A DNA stretch of 64,000 nt from Acanthamoeba sp. SK_2022b (Eukaryota > Discosea > Longamoebia > Acanthamoebidae). The translations under genes and the position numbers were made by a program. This document shows, one piece after another, positions 1 to 11,177 of the stretch. The notes beneath the pieces were generated by a model, which was not told the origin of the DNA, did no database searches, and worked only from the letters and a program-made list of their open reading frames with translations. Location: contig JANDJZ010001753.1 of NCBI GenBank assembly GCA_027943245.1, positions 1 to 64,000 of the forward strand. Direction: 5' to 3'. Within the stretch, counting starts at the first letter, position 1; each line of letters begins with the position of its first letter.

Positions 1-761
1 CGTCCTGTCGTCCCGCCCCACCAAGAAACTGCACGTTCGCTACCCCGATCGCTCAGGTGGGACAGACCCCCGTAAAGACCTGCTTGGCACACAATGTAGC
101 CTCAGCTGACCTCCTCCCAGAAGTGCTAGAGGAGGGGCAGGAGCTGCGCCCCGACCAGGCCTCGCGCATGCCCACCGTCTGCTGGGATGGCGACGAGAAC
201 GAGTTCCACACCCTCGGTGAGGGCCTCCCCCAACCAAAGAGCACTCCAGTCGTTACTGACCACACGCTGTTGTGTCGTGGGATGGCTCAGCCATGGTGGA
301 CCCCGACGCGCCATCGAGGCAAGACCCCAAGTTCGGGGAGTGGTATGATGCGCATCACTGAGCTCTCGCGAGCCCCGTCAAGCCCGTCCAACCCTCACGA
401 CGTGCGGGGGTCGCGTGCAGGCGTCACTGGCTGGTGACGAACATCCCCGGCAGTCAGGTGGACAAGGGCTCGATGATGGCGCCCTACATGGGCCCCGCGC
501 CTCCTGCCGGCACCGGTCTCCACCGCTACGTGTTCGTTGTCTACAAGCAGAAGGACCACATTCCGCACGAGGCCATGAGCAAGTACGTAGTTTTGCTCCT
601 ACAGCAAGGCTGGCCGGCTCGTGCTGTGTGCTAACGGCGGTTGGTTGGGGTGGATGCAAAGCGAGGGCAAGGGCAGGGCCAACTTCAAGCTCGCAGAGTG
701 GGCGCGCAAGCACGGCATGACAGAGCCCCTGGCCGCTTCTCACTTCGTTGCTAAGCACTAG
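1..761 (+). CDS. Phosphatidylethanolamine-binding protein (PEBP/RKIP family), 3' part
   Basis: The 5' end lies outside the window. Exons read as <1-56, 121-216, 291-342, 421-582 and 662-761, all with GT-AG introns and consistent phase, ending in TAG at 759-761. The translation carries the PEBP signature DPDAPSRQDPKFGEW followed by RHWLVTNIPG, then the second conserved strand LHRYVFVVYKQ and the C-terminal FKLAEWARKHG. These build the small anion and phospholipid head-group pocket of the family. PEBP proteins are cytosolic and bind phospholipid or kinases (Raf inhibition in animals); the partner here cannot be deduced. The neighbour at 945 is convergent (tail to tail). Confidence 0.9.
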
Positions 762-805
762 TGGCCCTGCCCACACTTAGCCTGGCGTGCCCCAACGCAT
801 GCACC

Positions 806-811
806 AATAAA
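806..811 (+). other. Polyadenylation signal AATAAA of the PEBP gene
   Basis: AATAAA lies 45 bp after the PEBP stop codon, inside the 183-bp gap shared with the convergent gene that ends at 945. Confidence 0.6.
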
Positions 812-944
812 GGCGCCCCAGCGCACAGGTTCTTGTCTTCCGATCATTAAGTTCATGCATTGAAATGCACGGCAAGCCTCCAGATGAGCCACCTTGCCAA
901 TTGACGCTCCGAGCCGGTTGAGGGGGTTGTCACGCGTAGTTCAT

Positions 945-3900
945 TCAGGTGGGCACCCACCAGTCCTTGACAAAGTCCACCTTCAGCAGAAGGAGAAGCA
1001 GCAGGAGTAGCGCAAGCGCCAACGCCGCCCAGAGGATGGGCACGCACGTCGCAGCCAGTTTCTTGCGCTTCCTGCGCCTCGGCGGTACTTTCGGCGTGAT
1101 GAAGGCGGTGTCGTCCGAGTCTGCCTCCCGGTCTTCCTTGAGCCCGGCCTGGCCCAGTTGACGCGAGATGGTGCGCATCTTGTCGACGTCGCTCTGCAGC
1201 CTCGCGAGCACATCCTCCTGGAAATCCGCCGTGGGGGCAAGACGATCGCCTCCTCGTTCGATGCGACGACGCAGCTCGCCTTCCTCTTCTTCCAGTTCAT
1301 CGAGTCGCCTCCTCAGTCGTTCGTTCGCGGCGTCCTGTTGCTCACGCTCGAGCTCCACCGCGTCGAGCGTGAGCTGAAGCGATCTCGCCCGCTCCTCCGC
1401 CGCCTCCGCCCTTCTCTCCTCGTCGACCTTCCCCTTCCGAACGGCCATCGCTTCGCTCTTTTCCCTTCGTAGCAGCTCGACCTCGCGTTCGATCTCGGCC
1501 ATGCGCTCCTCGGCCGATCGCCTGCTCTCCTCGGCCATCTCCGCTGCCCGACGCAGCTGCGATACCACCTGCCCGCTCTCTATGCCCTCGCCGTCCCTCT
1601 TGGCCGCCGACCGCTGCTTGGCATGCTCGGGCTCCTCGTCTCTGGACTCTCGGACGAGGGACTGCTCGAGCTCTTCCCGCACGCTCGCCAGCTGTTGCTC
1701 GCCGGCCTCGATCTCGCTCAGCAGGTCCCGCGTATCGCGTTTCAATCGCTCGATCTCGCTCCGCGTCTCCTCTTTCTTTGCCTTGCGCTTCTCCTTCCTT
1801 CGCTCTTCGGCGTCGGCTTCGTTCGCGCGGAGCTCGATCGCCTCCAGCCTCTGCCTTTCCATCGCCTCCACACGCTCACGCGCATCGCTTAGCTCGGAGC
1901 GCTCGCGCTCGAGCGTTCGCCTGACCCGATCGAGCTCATCGCACAGCCGCCTGTTTTCCTCCCGCAGCTGCTGCTCGTCGTCGGCCCTCCTATCGCGCTC
2001 GGTGGTCGCCTCTTCGATCATTTCCCTGAGCCGCCTGGCTTCGGCCTCCCCGCCGGCCTCGACGCTCAGGCGCTCGCGCGCGTGGCGTAACTCTTCGGCG
2101 AGCCTTTCGATCTGCTCGCGCAGATCCCGCTTCTCGTTGGCGCACTGTAGCCTCGCCTGGTTTAGCTCCGATTCGCGTTCCTTCATGAGTCGCTCCTCTA
2201 ATTGCTTGGTGTCCGCCTGCGCCCTGTCCCTCTCCCCGATGGCCTTGGCCATCTCCTCCTGCAGGTCGCGCCTTTGTCGGTTCAGCGCCTCGGCCGCCTC
2301 CGCCAACTCGCTCGCCCGGCGCTCGCATTCCTTCTCGGACAGCTGCAGTCGCTCGGCCACCTCCGCCTTCTCTCGCTCGAGCTCCGCCTCGTGTTCGCTC
2401 GCCCTCTGCGCAGCGACCTCGAGCGCCTCGAGCCGTGCGGCCATCTCCTCCCCATCGCTGGGCCCTGAGTCGACCTCGGCGCGCTGTCGGTGCTCGTCGA
2501 GCTCGCGCTTGAGCGACTCCCTCTCTGCCTTGAGCTGCTCGATCTGCGCGAGCGAGGCCGAGATCAGCGCCGTCCGCTGCTCGTCCTCGGCCAGCTGCTG
2601 CGTGAGCGTTTCCGTGAGCCGTGCCTCCAGCGCCTCCTTCAGCCTCAGGAGCCTCGCGGCTTCGTCTTCGCTCTCCTTTGCCCGGCGCTCGAGCTCCTTC
2701 GTTCTTTCCGCCGTTTCTCTCCTCGCTTGGTCCACGCATTCCTTGCATTCGTTCTCCATCTCGCGCTGGCGCTGCTCCCCGCTCTCCTTAATGGCCTCCC
2801 TCTCCCTCTCGATCTTCTCCTCTGCTTCGCGCACGGCGCGCTCGACGGCCTCCTCGCTGGCCTGTGCGAGCGTCGCTAGCTGCTCCCTCAGCGCCTTGGC
2901 TTCGTCGAGCGCCTGCGACAGCTCGTCCGATCGCTTTTGCTCTTCCTCGAGCCGCGTGGCTGCGGCGGCGGCCGCCTTGGCCTGCTCCTCCCCGAGTCGC
3001 AGCTCCAGCTCGGCGGCCTCTCTTCGGGCCTCGTCGAGGAGCTGTCGCATCTCCTCCCGCTCTTGGATTCGCTCCTGCTCGGGCTCTGCCGCATGCTGCT
3101 GCGTGGCCTCATCGCTCGCGTGAGGGGCTGCCGTCGCGGCGAGGGCCTCCGCGAGCTGCTCCTCGAGTGACCGGCGCTGTTCGGCGAGCGAGGCCTCACG
3201 CTTGGCGGCCTCCTCGGCGTCGTTCCTGAGCCGCGCGACCTCCTCCTCCATCTCCTTCGCGCGCAGCTCGATCGCCTTCGTTCTTTCTTCGCTCTCCTCA
3301 TTCTCTTTCCTCCTCGCCTCGTTCATGCGTTCGCCAAACTCCTTCTCCAGCTGTTGCTCGCGCGCCCGCAGCTCCTCCTGCAGCCGCCGCTCCTGGCTCT
3401 CCCTGATCGCCTCCATCCGTTCGTCAAACAGCCGCCCGTCGTCGTCGGCCTTGGCCTGCCCCTCGTCGAGCCGTCTCGTCAGGTCTTCGACGCGCCTCTG
3501 CTCGTCCTCGAATCGCCGCCAGTTGTCGCCGGCCGTGAGCTCCTCCTCCCTGAGCCGCCTCTCCAGCTCGCCCGCTCGCCTCTGCTCGTCTTCGAACCGT
3601 CGCCAGTTGTCCCCGGCCTTGACCTGCTCCTCCTTGAGCTGCCTCTCCAGCTCGCCCGCTCGCCGCTGCTCGTCCTCGAACCGCTTGTCGGCGTCGGCCC
3701 TCTTGCGCTGCTCCTCGTCGAGGCGGCCGTCGCACACCGTGGCCTTGTCCCGCTCTTCCTCGAGCCGCCTCTCCAGAGCGTGCGCGCGCTCGCGTGCCTC
3801 GTCGAGATCCTTTGCGACGGCCCCACGCGCTTCGAGACGAGCTCGTTCGAGCTCCTCATCGAGCTGCTGCCTCGCGTGGCGCTGGCTCTCTTCGATCTCA

Positions 3901-6900
3901 CGCGCGAACTGATGCTTGGCCTGCTCCAGCGCCTCTCTCGCCTCCTCCCTCACCCGTCGACCCTCTGCCTCCACCGCCTCTTCCTTCTCCTTCTCCTTCT
4001 CCCTCGCTTGCTCATCGAGCTCCTCCTCGTGCCGCGCCTTGGTCGCCTCCATCTCGCGCTCGCGCTCCTTGAGCCTCTCCTCGACCTCCTCCTTTGCTCG
4101 CCGCGCCTCCTCCGCTTCGCTTTCGCTCTTCTTGGCTTCCTCGTGCAATCTCTTTAACATCGCCTCCTCGGCCTTCTCGACCTCTTTGACCAGACGCTCT
4201 TCCATCTCCTTCTCCTTCTCCTTTTCTTTTCGTTTATCTCTCTCCTCATCATCCTTGGTCTGTGGCTCGGTCTCTCTGGTCTTGTGTTGTTGTTGTCGGA
4301 GCTCCTCTTCCATGGCCTCGCTGCGCTGCTCCTGTCGCCTGAGGTCCTCCGCCAGCCGATCGCACTCGGCTTTGACCCTCACGCGCTCTTCTTCGCTGTC
4401 CCTCGCCCGTTGCTCGCTCTCCTTGAGCTTCTCCGCGAGCTCTTCCTTCTCGAGCCTCTCCACCCTGACCTTCTCCAGCGCCTCGTCTACCAGCTCCTGC
4501 ATTCTCATCTTCGCATTCTTCTCGTCTTCTATGCTCGCGTCTGCGGTCTTCAGCTTTGTCTCGTCTTCGCTTTTTTGAGCTTCGCTTTCGTTCTTCGCTT
4601 TCTCTTCCTTCTCCTTGAATGAACGCTGCAGCCTGACAAGTGTGTCGATCTGAGCCTGCTGCTCCTCAATCACACTCTTTAGCCTCGCCACCTTGTCTCT
4701 CTGCCTCTCTGCCTCGTCGATGTCCTTCCTCTGGGCAGCCTCATCGCGTTGTGCCATCTCGGCGACGACCTCGTGCAGGCGTTGCTTGACCTGAGAGAGC
4801 GTGGGTCTCTCGTCGATCCTCGTGCGACAGCACTGCTTGGCCAGCTCCACCAGCCCCGGAGGGCCTATAACCCCCAATGATTTGGTGGTTTGTGAGGAAT
4901 GGAGTGCACTCAGCCGAGCGGAAGAGAGATTGGGCAAGGAGCATACAGTCGGCGGGAATGGTGATAGGCTCGCATGATGTTGCTGGAGTCACCTCGTCGG
5001 GAGGCGTGATCTCGATGATGGAATCGAACTCCGCCGTTTCCTGTGCATCACGCCAGCCCACAACAAAATTGTATCAATCACACGAGCTCCACTAACAAGG
5101 GCGGGGCGGAGTGGTAGGGCGGGTTGAATAGCTGTACCTTGCGCGAGGAGAAGGCGTCGAAGAAGAGCGACACGTAAAGCTGAATGGCGCGCTCGTCGGG
5201 ATCATCGCTCAGCAGCTCGCCAGGTTCCAGCAGCCGTGGCACGCCCAGCTGCTTCTCGGCCACCTCGAACACCAGTGGCAACACCTCCTCCGCCGCCTGT
5301 TATGCCGCCAACGCCCCTCACCACCACAACAAATGCCCCCCGCCCCAATCGCCGCCGTCCAAGCAAGAAAAGCATCAGCCATGAGTACATTTGGTGGGGG
5401 TGGGTGGGAGAGGTGGGCAAATGACAAAGGATTGGGGCGGGGGCGACCTTGTCGTGGAGGGCGTCCAGGTCGATGAGGCTGGAGTCGAAGCGTGAGATGA
5501 GCGCGGCGAATGCTTGTCCATCTCTGAACCCATACTGCCCGCAGTCAATCCATCACCCCCCCCAAACATCCATCCACCCATCACAGTTCGTTGTTACTCT
5601 CTGCGCAAGAGAGATAAGAGATAAGGGAGGGAGGGCGGGGAGGCAGGAACGGACCTTGAAATCGGGGGGAGAGATGCCCATTGGATCGGTGTGGTCGCGC
5701 ACCCACTTCATCAGTCCCTCTTCCATCGATCCGCCGCCTGTGTCGCGAGTACAAGCCGCGGTTTGTGGGAGTGGCCACGTTACACTTCGGAGTTAAAACG
5801 ACACGCCACTTGTGGAGGTTGGGCTACCTAGGGCGGCAAGCCTGCGCATCTGGAGGCCCTTGAACAGACTCCACACGAGGCCCAGGATCAGCTTCAGAGA
5901 CCCGTTGTAGATGTCTAATCATTGGTGAATGGTGGGCACTCATCAGAGACTGCTTAGAACGACACTGCCAGGCTGCAACATAGAAGCAAGAAAGGAACCG
6001 AAGACAAAGAGCAAAAGGGCCAAGAGGAGGCGGACAGAACCTTCGGCTCCAATGCCGACGAGCTTGATGGCCATGTCCTTCTGGATGTAAGCCAGCCCGA
6101 TGCTCAGGTTTTCCAGCATCGTGATCTTGCTGTTGGGCTTCGCCGTCCATCTCCTCATCTGCCCACGCACACGCGTTCGTCACCGCAGTCACATCTCCAT
6201 TTTCGTCAGACTTTGAGAGAGAAGAAGGATAGCACATCAAAGGCAGGTGGGCACCTTGGTGGAGTTGACGATCTCGAGAAAGTGGTTGAGCAGCGTGCCG
6301 TCTTGCAGGTCCTTCTGCAGATCGTCAATCTTGAGGCTGCGCCTCGCCAGGTATCCATTGAGCCACGCCGTGAACGCCTATCTCTCCCCAACCAAACCAC
6401 CATCTCCCCAATGAGCAATCCGCGCAGCTCAGACCTTGATAGTCGTCATCATTATCGCGAGCGTGCGTGTAGACACGCACCTTGACTTGGACCAGCTCCC
6501 AGTTGGACTCCTTTATGGAGGCCTCCTTCCGGCGCTCCTTGAGCTCGTCCGACGAGAAGAGGCCGCCTCGCCGCGCGTAGGAGCCCGACGACGAGAGATC
6601 CACGCCAGATGACGACGTCCCGCGTGGAGACAGGTGCACACCAGAAGATGTCGGCCCGCCGCGGGGCGATGTCGGCTGCAACTGCACGCCAGACGATGAC
6701 GAACGCAGGGGCGAGTTGGCGCCGTTACCGAACGAGCGCGAGCGGCGGTGACCGGAAGGCACGGTGAGCTGAATTCCCGGCGTCGGTTCGGAGGCGGGAA
6801 AGACCACCAGCGAGTCGCCGGTTTCGGTTCTCACGGGCGGCTGCCGCGAGATGAGCTCTGTACAGAGCCAAACGTGAGCTCAGCCAAGCCTCTCAACAGT

Positions 6901-7840
6901 CATGTTATCGCAACCAACAACAATAACACCAATAACACTATGTTACAAAATAAATACATAAAAAGCGAAGGCGAAAGCGAACCGACAAGCAGGAGTCCAA
7001 GATCGCCCACCCCCTTCCTGTCGTCTTGCGTGCCCTCTGAATAGCGCAGCCCTGGATAAAAAGACGCCTGAAGAGGTGAGACACCTGATCGCGACTGAGA
7101 GATACAGTAGATGCGCCTACCGGCGAGGCGAGCTGGCTTGTCTCTGTGTTGTTTGTCGACGAGGATGCAGTTGGCATCGATCACCGGCTCTACATTGCCC
7201 GCTTGGCCCTGCAAGAGGGCGGCGGTGTGCGCCATGTGCTCGCCGATGAGTGCTCGCTCTGTCCATGACACCTCGCTGTTGATGTACAGCCAAGAGCACG
7301 CCGGTGAGACCACAGCGGAAGTGGAGTTAACGTTAAGACGGCGATACCGCTCGCTGTCGAGGAGAAGTTCGCGCAAGGCCACCTGGTTTTCGTTCCACTC
7401 TGTCACGGCGTAGACCTAACAGCCACATGCACGCGTGAGTTGGGGAAGAAGTGCCAGCAGCCGGTCGATAATATACCGTGTTGCCTGCCCCAACACTCGG
7501 CTTGGCGAAGCCAACAATACGAGCGAGTCCTTCGGTCGACAGAGAAAGTGTCCTTTACGCAACGCCCGCACATGAGCCACGTAAAGCCGTACGGTAAGGT
7601 CGGAGCTATAAGTTGTATCACTCCACGCGGAAAAGGAAGAGACGCCCGGGTGAGCACATACTGAAGCTGGCCCAATGTCTGGTGGTCGGGACTAGAGCTG
7701 GTGGAGACCGCCTGCACAAAGACCGGTTGACCCTTGTAGGTCCCTCGCCCTCGTGTGGCAGCGGGAACAGCGATGTCCTCACTCGCGAGCCACACAGGTG
7801 GTGCTGCCACACTGGCTCCATCATATGTCCTGCTGTCCAT
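945..7840 (-). CDS. Pseudokinase-like / tandem CH actin-binding / coiled-coil / KASH-like tail-anchored protein (interaptin-like), about 1834 aa
   Basis: Eleven exons in coding order: 7840-7658, 7415-7121, 6857-6481, 6377-6255, 6137-6041, 5914-5828, 5737-5655, 5534-5448, 5296-5138, 5040-4947, 4864-945. All phases agree and give 5505 nt. Residues about 28-160 resemble a degenerate kinase N-lobe: a glycine-rich loop RGRGTYKGQPVFVQAV and later VIDANCILVDK, with the usual HRD and DFG missing. A Ser/Gly-rich linker follows. Residues about 280-497 are two CH domains (AFTAWLNGYL, ITMLENLSIGLAYI, GLMKWVRDHT, YGFRDGQAFAALISRF), an alpha-actinin-type actin-binding domain. Residues 515-560 look like kinase subdomain XI (GLVELAKQC, DERPTLSQV). 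About 1200 residues of Glu/Arg/Lys-rich coiled coil follow, then one TM helix and a short tail ending DFVKDWWVPT. This suggests a nuclear-envelope actin linker like Dictyostelium interaptin; the kinase reading is inference. Confidence 0.8.
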
Positions 7841-7989
7841 CCTCGCACGCAAGAGGTCTCTTTCACTCCTAAACGTTGGTGAGCCGTTGCCGCAAACACA
7901 GAGCCACCGATTTTCTCTTGCGGTTCCGCTTCATTTCCTTTACCGTTGCAAAGGAAAAGAAAAATTCGCTTTTAATTGTTAATCTTGGA
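7841..7989. promoter_or_regulatory. Short divergent intergenic region (shared promoter)
   Basis: Only 149 bp separate the start codons of the minus-strand coiled-coil gene (7840) and the plus-strand nucleotidyltransferase (7990), so both promoters must lie here or inside the 5' exons. I see no clear TATA box. Confidence 0.4.
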
Positions 7990-9317
7990 ATGGAGCAGAG
8001 GGACGAGCTGCGGCCCGATCCGCGGGAGCAAGTGGAGCTGTTCATGAAGCGCAAGGGCGTGAACGGGAAGATCATCATGGCCATGGTGACCGGCAGCCAG
8101 GCCTACAACCTCGCCAACGAACTATCCGACCACGACTTCTTCGGCGTACCTCCCCATGGTTCTTGCGCGTACTCGTTTTTTTTCCCGTTAGATAATAATT
8201 TTTTATTATTATTTGTTTTTATCTAAAATAATAAAAATACACGTACAGGTGTATTTGGCCTACACGGATGACCTGCTCTCCCTGTCTCGAGAAGGGGTGC
8301 AGTGGACGGTCACTCACCTTCCAAACGAGGTACGCGTGCTGCAATGGTCCGTTGGCTGGTTGTTGCAGCCGCCTTGGCTTGACCGCTCAACTCGCCCTCG
8401 CCAGGATTGCCCAGACGTCACCATCTACGAAGCGGCCAAGTTTTGTCAACTCTTGCTCAAGGGCAATGTGCGTCTACTCTTGACCTCATACGCTGCAATG
8501 TGACTGACCACCGTTTCCTGCTTGGCTGACACATGCGGGTCCACAGCCATTTGTAATGGAGGCCATCTTCGCCAAGCGGAGGAAGGACCTGTACTACTAC
8601 ACCGACGAGTGGGCGCACCTCCTTGAAGAGACCTTCACGCGTGCGCTGCTCACCCAGCGGTACCACTCATCCTCTTTGCTGGCTCGTCGTCGCCACGCAC
8701 GCTTCTGCAATGCTGGAGCGTGAACGAGATGTCGACCAACCGCTCGCCATGCAATTCGTCGTCGTCGTCGTCATCGTCATCGTGTGTGGCAGGGCTGTGT
8801 TCGGCTACTTCAATTACATCGACTCTCAGATCAAGCAGGCCCGCTACAAGGGTTCGGCCGTTCCTCCCTTATAAGGAATAACAATCAGGGTGGTGCTGTT
8901 TACTCATGACCGCACACGCATGCACGCGCACAACATGATTGCAGGGAGCAAGGACAAGGACCTGCCGGTGGGCAAGCGCATCTACCACATCCAGCGGCTT
9001 CTCTCCGAGGCGGAAAGGATCATGCAACAGCAGCCGCCGCTCGTGTGGCACGAAGACGGTAAGCACCATCTGAAGCATACAGCACACGACAACTGAACGC
9101 AAGTGTAATGACAGGGGCAGAGAAGACGGAGCTGTTGAAGATACGGGTGGGGATGATTAAGGTGGAGCAGGTGATCGACAGTGTGGAACAGCGGCTGGGG
9201 GAGCTCAGGGCCGCACAGCCGCAGCCGTGGGGGCACCTGCCCGAGGCCACCGACGAAGCGCTCCTCAACCCGTGGCTAGTCCACTGCCGCATGCACAACT
9301 TTCTCACCACTCCATGA
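7990..9317 (+). CDS. RlaP-like nucleotidyltransferase (PF10127, pol-beta fold), 262 aa
   Basis: Seven exons: 7990-8145, 8249-8329, 8405-8467, 8547-8659, 8793-8851, 8945-9058, 9115-9317 (789 nt, all GT-AG). The N-terminal motif VTGSQAYNLANELSDHDFFG is the minimal nucleotidyltransferase active site, with GS followed by DxD-type acidic residues on the metal-binding strand. Downstream, EAAKFCQLLLKGNPFVMEAIF and the C-terminal helices match the family pattern. In bacteria and phages RlaP is linked to RNA repair or ligation; the substrate in eukaryotes is not settled. ATG 7990 was chosen because the motif follows in phase at the usual distance; an upstream in-frame ATG at 7876 would add 38 residues. 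The patchy family distribution suggests possible horizontal origin. Confidence 0.85.
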
Positions 9318-9528
9318 CCTAAATTACCAACATTGGCACTTTTGCAATCCTGCCAGAGTGCTCCTTCACCACTCTATTACTACCTTCTCATCAGCCTTGA
9401 TCTACCTGTCCCTTGCACATACCTTCCTGGACAGAATGCCAAACCTGTCCACATCTTGTACAAAGCAGCTCCCATCCAACAGAAGTCTTGCAAGTCCTTG
9501 GGTTATGTGCCTGCTGTCCTGTCCTTTC

Positions 9529-9534
9529 AATAAA
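9529..9534 (+). other. Polyadenylation signal AATAAA
   Basis: Lies 212 bp after the nucleotidyltransferase stop and just before base composition changes to the AT-rich block. Confidence 0.5.
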
Positions 9535-9539
9535 CAGTG

Positions 9540-11170
9540 TTTTATTGATGTTGTTTCTTACACTGTTTCAACATGCCAATTGAATTTAAGTGGTGTACAT
9601 GAAGCACAACAAAATCGTACAGTATGGAGTGAGTTAGGAAACATCTTTAAGAACACTGCAAAAGGGCTGCAAAGGTGTGGGTGAAAGTCCAGGAAACAAT
9701 GCACATAACACAAAAAAATGATGCAGGCAAACTGAAGGAAGCAATTAGACTAATCGAACAATCTAGTAGCTGGTTCAGCAGTCTATAAGGCTGCTGAAGT
9801 GGATTTACCAAGTAGGTGAGAAGTTGGTGATGGCTTTTGAGGAGTGCCCCTGGCAAAGGGAGTAGAGGGGTGGTGGAGAGTATGCAGTCAGGATGGATGG
9901 GTCAAGCTCATCATAGAAGGAGATTAGGCACCTAAGGCCAGTGTCACCCACCCTGGAATCTAATGCTGGGGCAAGGAAGTGGCATGACCCAGGTAGCACA
10001 GTCCTTGCCAGGATACTCAAAACCTGGAGCTTGGTGGGTGAAGGGCAGAGAAGTTGGTGAGAGCAAGAGGGAGCATCATGCTGTAGGTTGGGTTGGCATT
10101 GTAGATGGAGTTGGGTGTGGGGAAGATAATGCTGGTGCAGAGGTAGAGGTAGAAGGATAGATGGAGGAGAATTTTGTTGACAGAGAGAGTGCTCAGGGCA
10201 ACTGTCCTCCTGCCTGAGGGAGCATGCAGGTGCTAGGAAGAAAGAAGAAGTTGGATAAGAGGGAGAGGGTTTCCAGATGGTCTCAAAAGGGCAGCAGGAG
10301 TGGCTGAACAGAAAAACAAAGAAGCCACTGATGTGAGGAGGAGCTGGACAAGCATCAGAGTAGTAACAGTTGAGTAGGACGGTGAGGGTGCATTGATATC
10401 AAAGAGTGAGGGAGGATGAGAGTGCAGAGATGGATGAAGCAAGGTTGACTGCAGAAGGGGTGATGTAGATTCCAATGTTGTGGTCCTTGGAAAGGCGCTG
10501 GGTGGCATCCTCATGTTGTGAAGGGTGATATTGTGCATGTTGCTGGAGAGCTGAAAAAGAAAAGGGAGTGTGAGAATGTGGGAGAAAAGCTTCTTGATAA
10601 GTGGCAAATTGCAGGGAGCAGAATGTACATAAGGAGGTGAAAAAGAGAAAGAATCAAATCTTATGCATGTCAGGTAGAGCAAAATCCAATCCAATGGAGA
10701 GTAAAATCTGACACACCTCAGATCTGAGAAAGAACAAATAAATATGATTGGGTGTGCTGAATGTAAAGGTAGAAGTTGTACCAGTTGTTTTTCCAGCCAT
10801 GTTGAAACCATCTGACTGGTGAAGTCTGTAAAAGCAGGAAGGAAGCTTTCAAAACAGACATTTACACTTTCCTTGCCTCAAGAAGAGCCTTCTTCTTCAG
10901 GAGTGGGCTTTGGCTTCTTGCTGGGAGTCCTAGAAGGGTAGCCTGAGGCTACAGTTAGTGAAAAAACAAGAAGGAGAGTTTGGGTGAGTAAGAACAGTGC
11001 CACACTAGAAACAAACAAGTGGATGCAAGAACCTGGAACAACTGCAGATGGTGCAGCAGCTGTGGTAGCTGAAGGTTGAGAGGCAAGAAGATACTGGCTT
11101 ATGGTCTTCTCAGCCATATACAACACATTTTTATGAACCCCTATGTTTGCTTGGTCCTTTCTAAAGCCTT
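9540..11170. other. AT-rich block without an assignable gene
   Basis: Composition is clearly lower in GC than all flanking genes, and the block stops almost exactly at the stop codon of the coiled-coil gene at 11178. On the minus strand a few short stretches look exon-like: 11176-10878 (starting near MAEKTISQYLL, with a Ser/Pro/Lys-rich end), about 10540-10400, and 10020-9805 (containing GLRCLISFYDELDPSI). They are bounded by plausible AG and GT sites, but I could not join them into one phased model or recognise a domain. A perfect 11-bp inverted match (9565-9575 versus 10798-10808) may be chance. It could be a low-GC gene, a degenerate mobile element or transferred DNA. Confidence 0.35.
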
Positions 11171-11177
11171 CCACCAC

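Noticed and set aside
1501..3123. 540-codon plus-strand Ser/Arg-rich open frame opposite the coiled coil
   Set aside because: It is the antisense of Glu/Arg/Ala-rich coiled-coil codons, has no domain and no splice context; the same happens opposite 11-15 kb and 24 kb.
9565..10808. Perfect 11-bp inverted repeat as the ends of a mobile element
   Set aside because: Too short, not at the composition boundaries, and no transposase-like sequence lies between.
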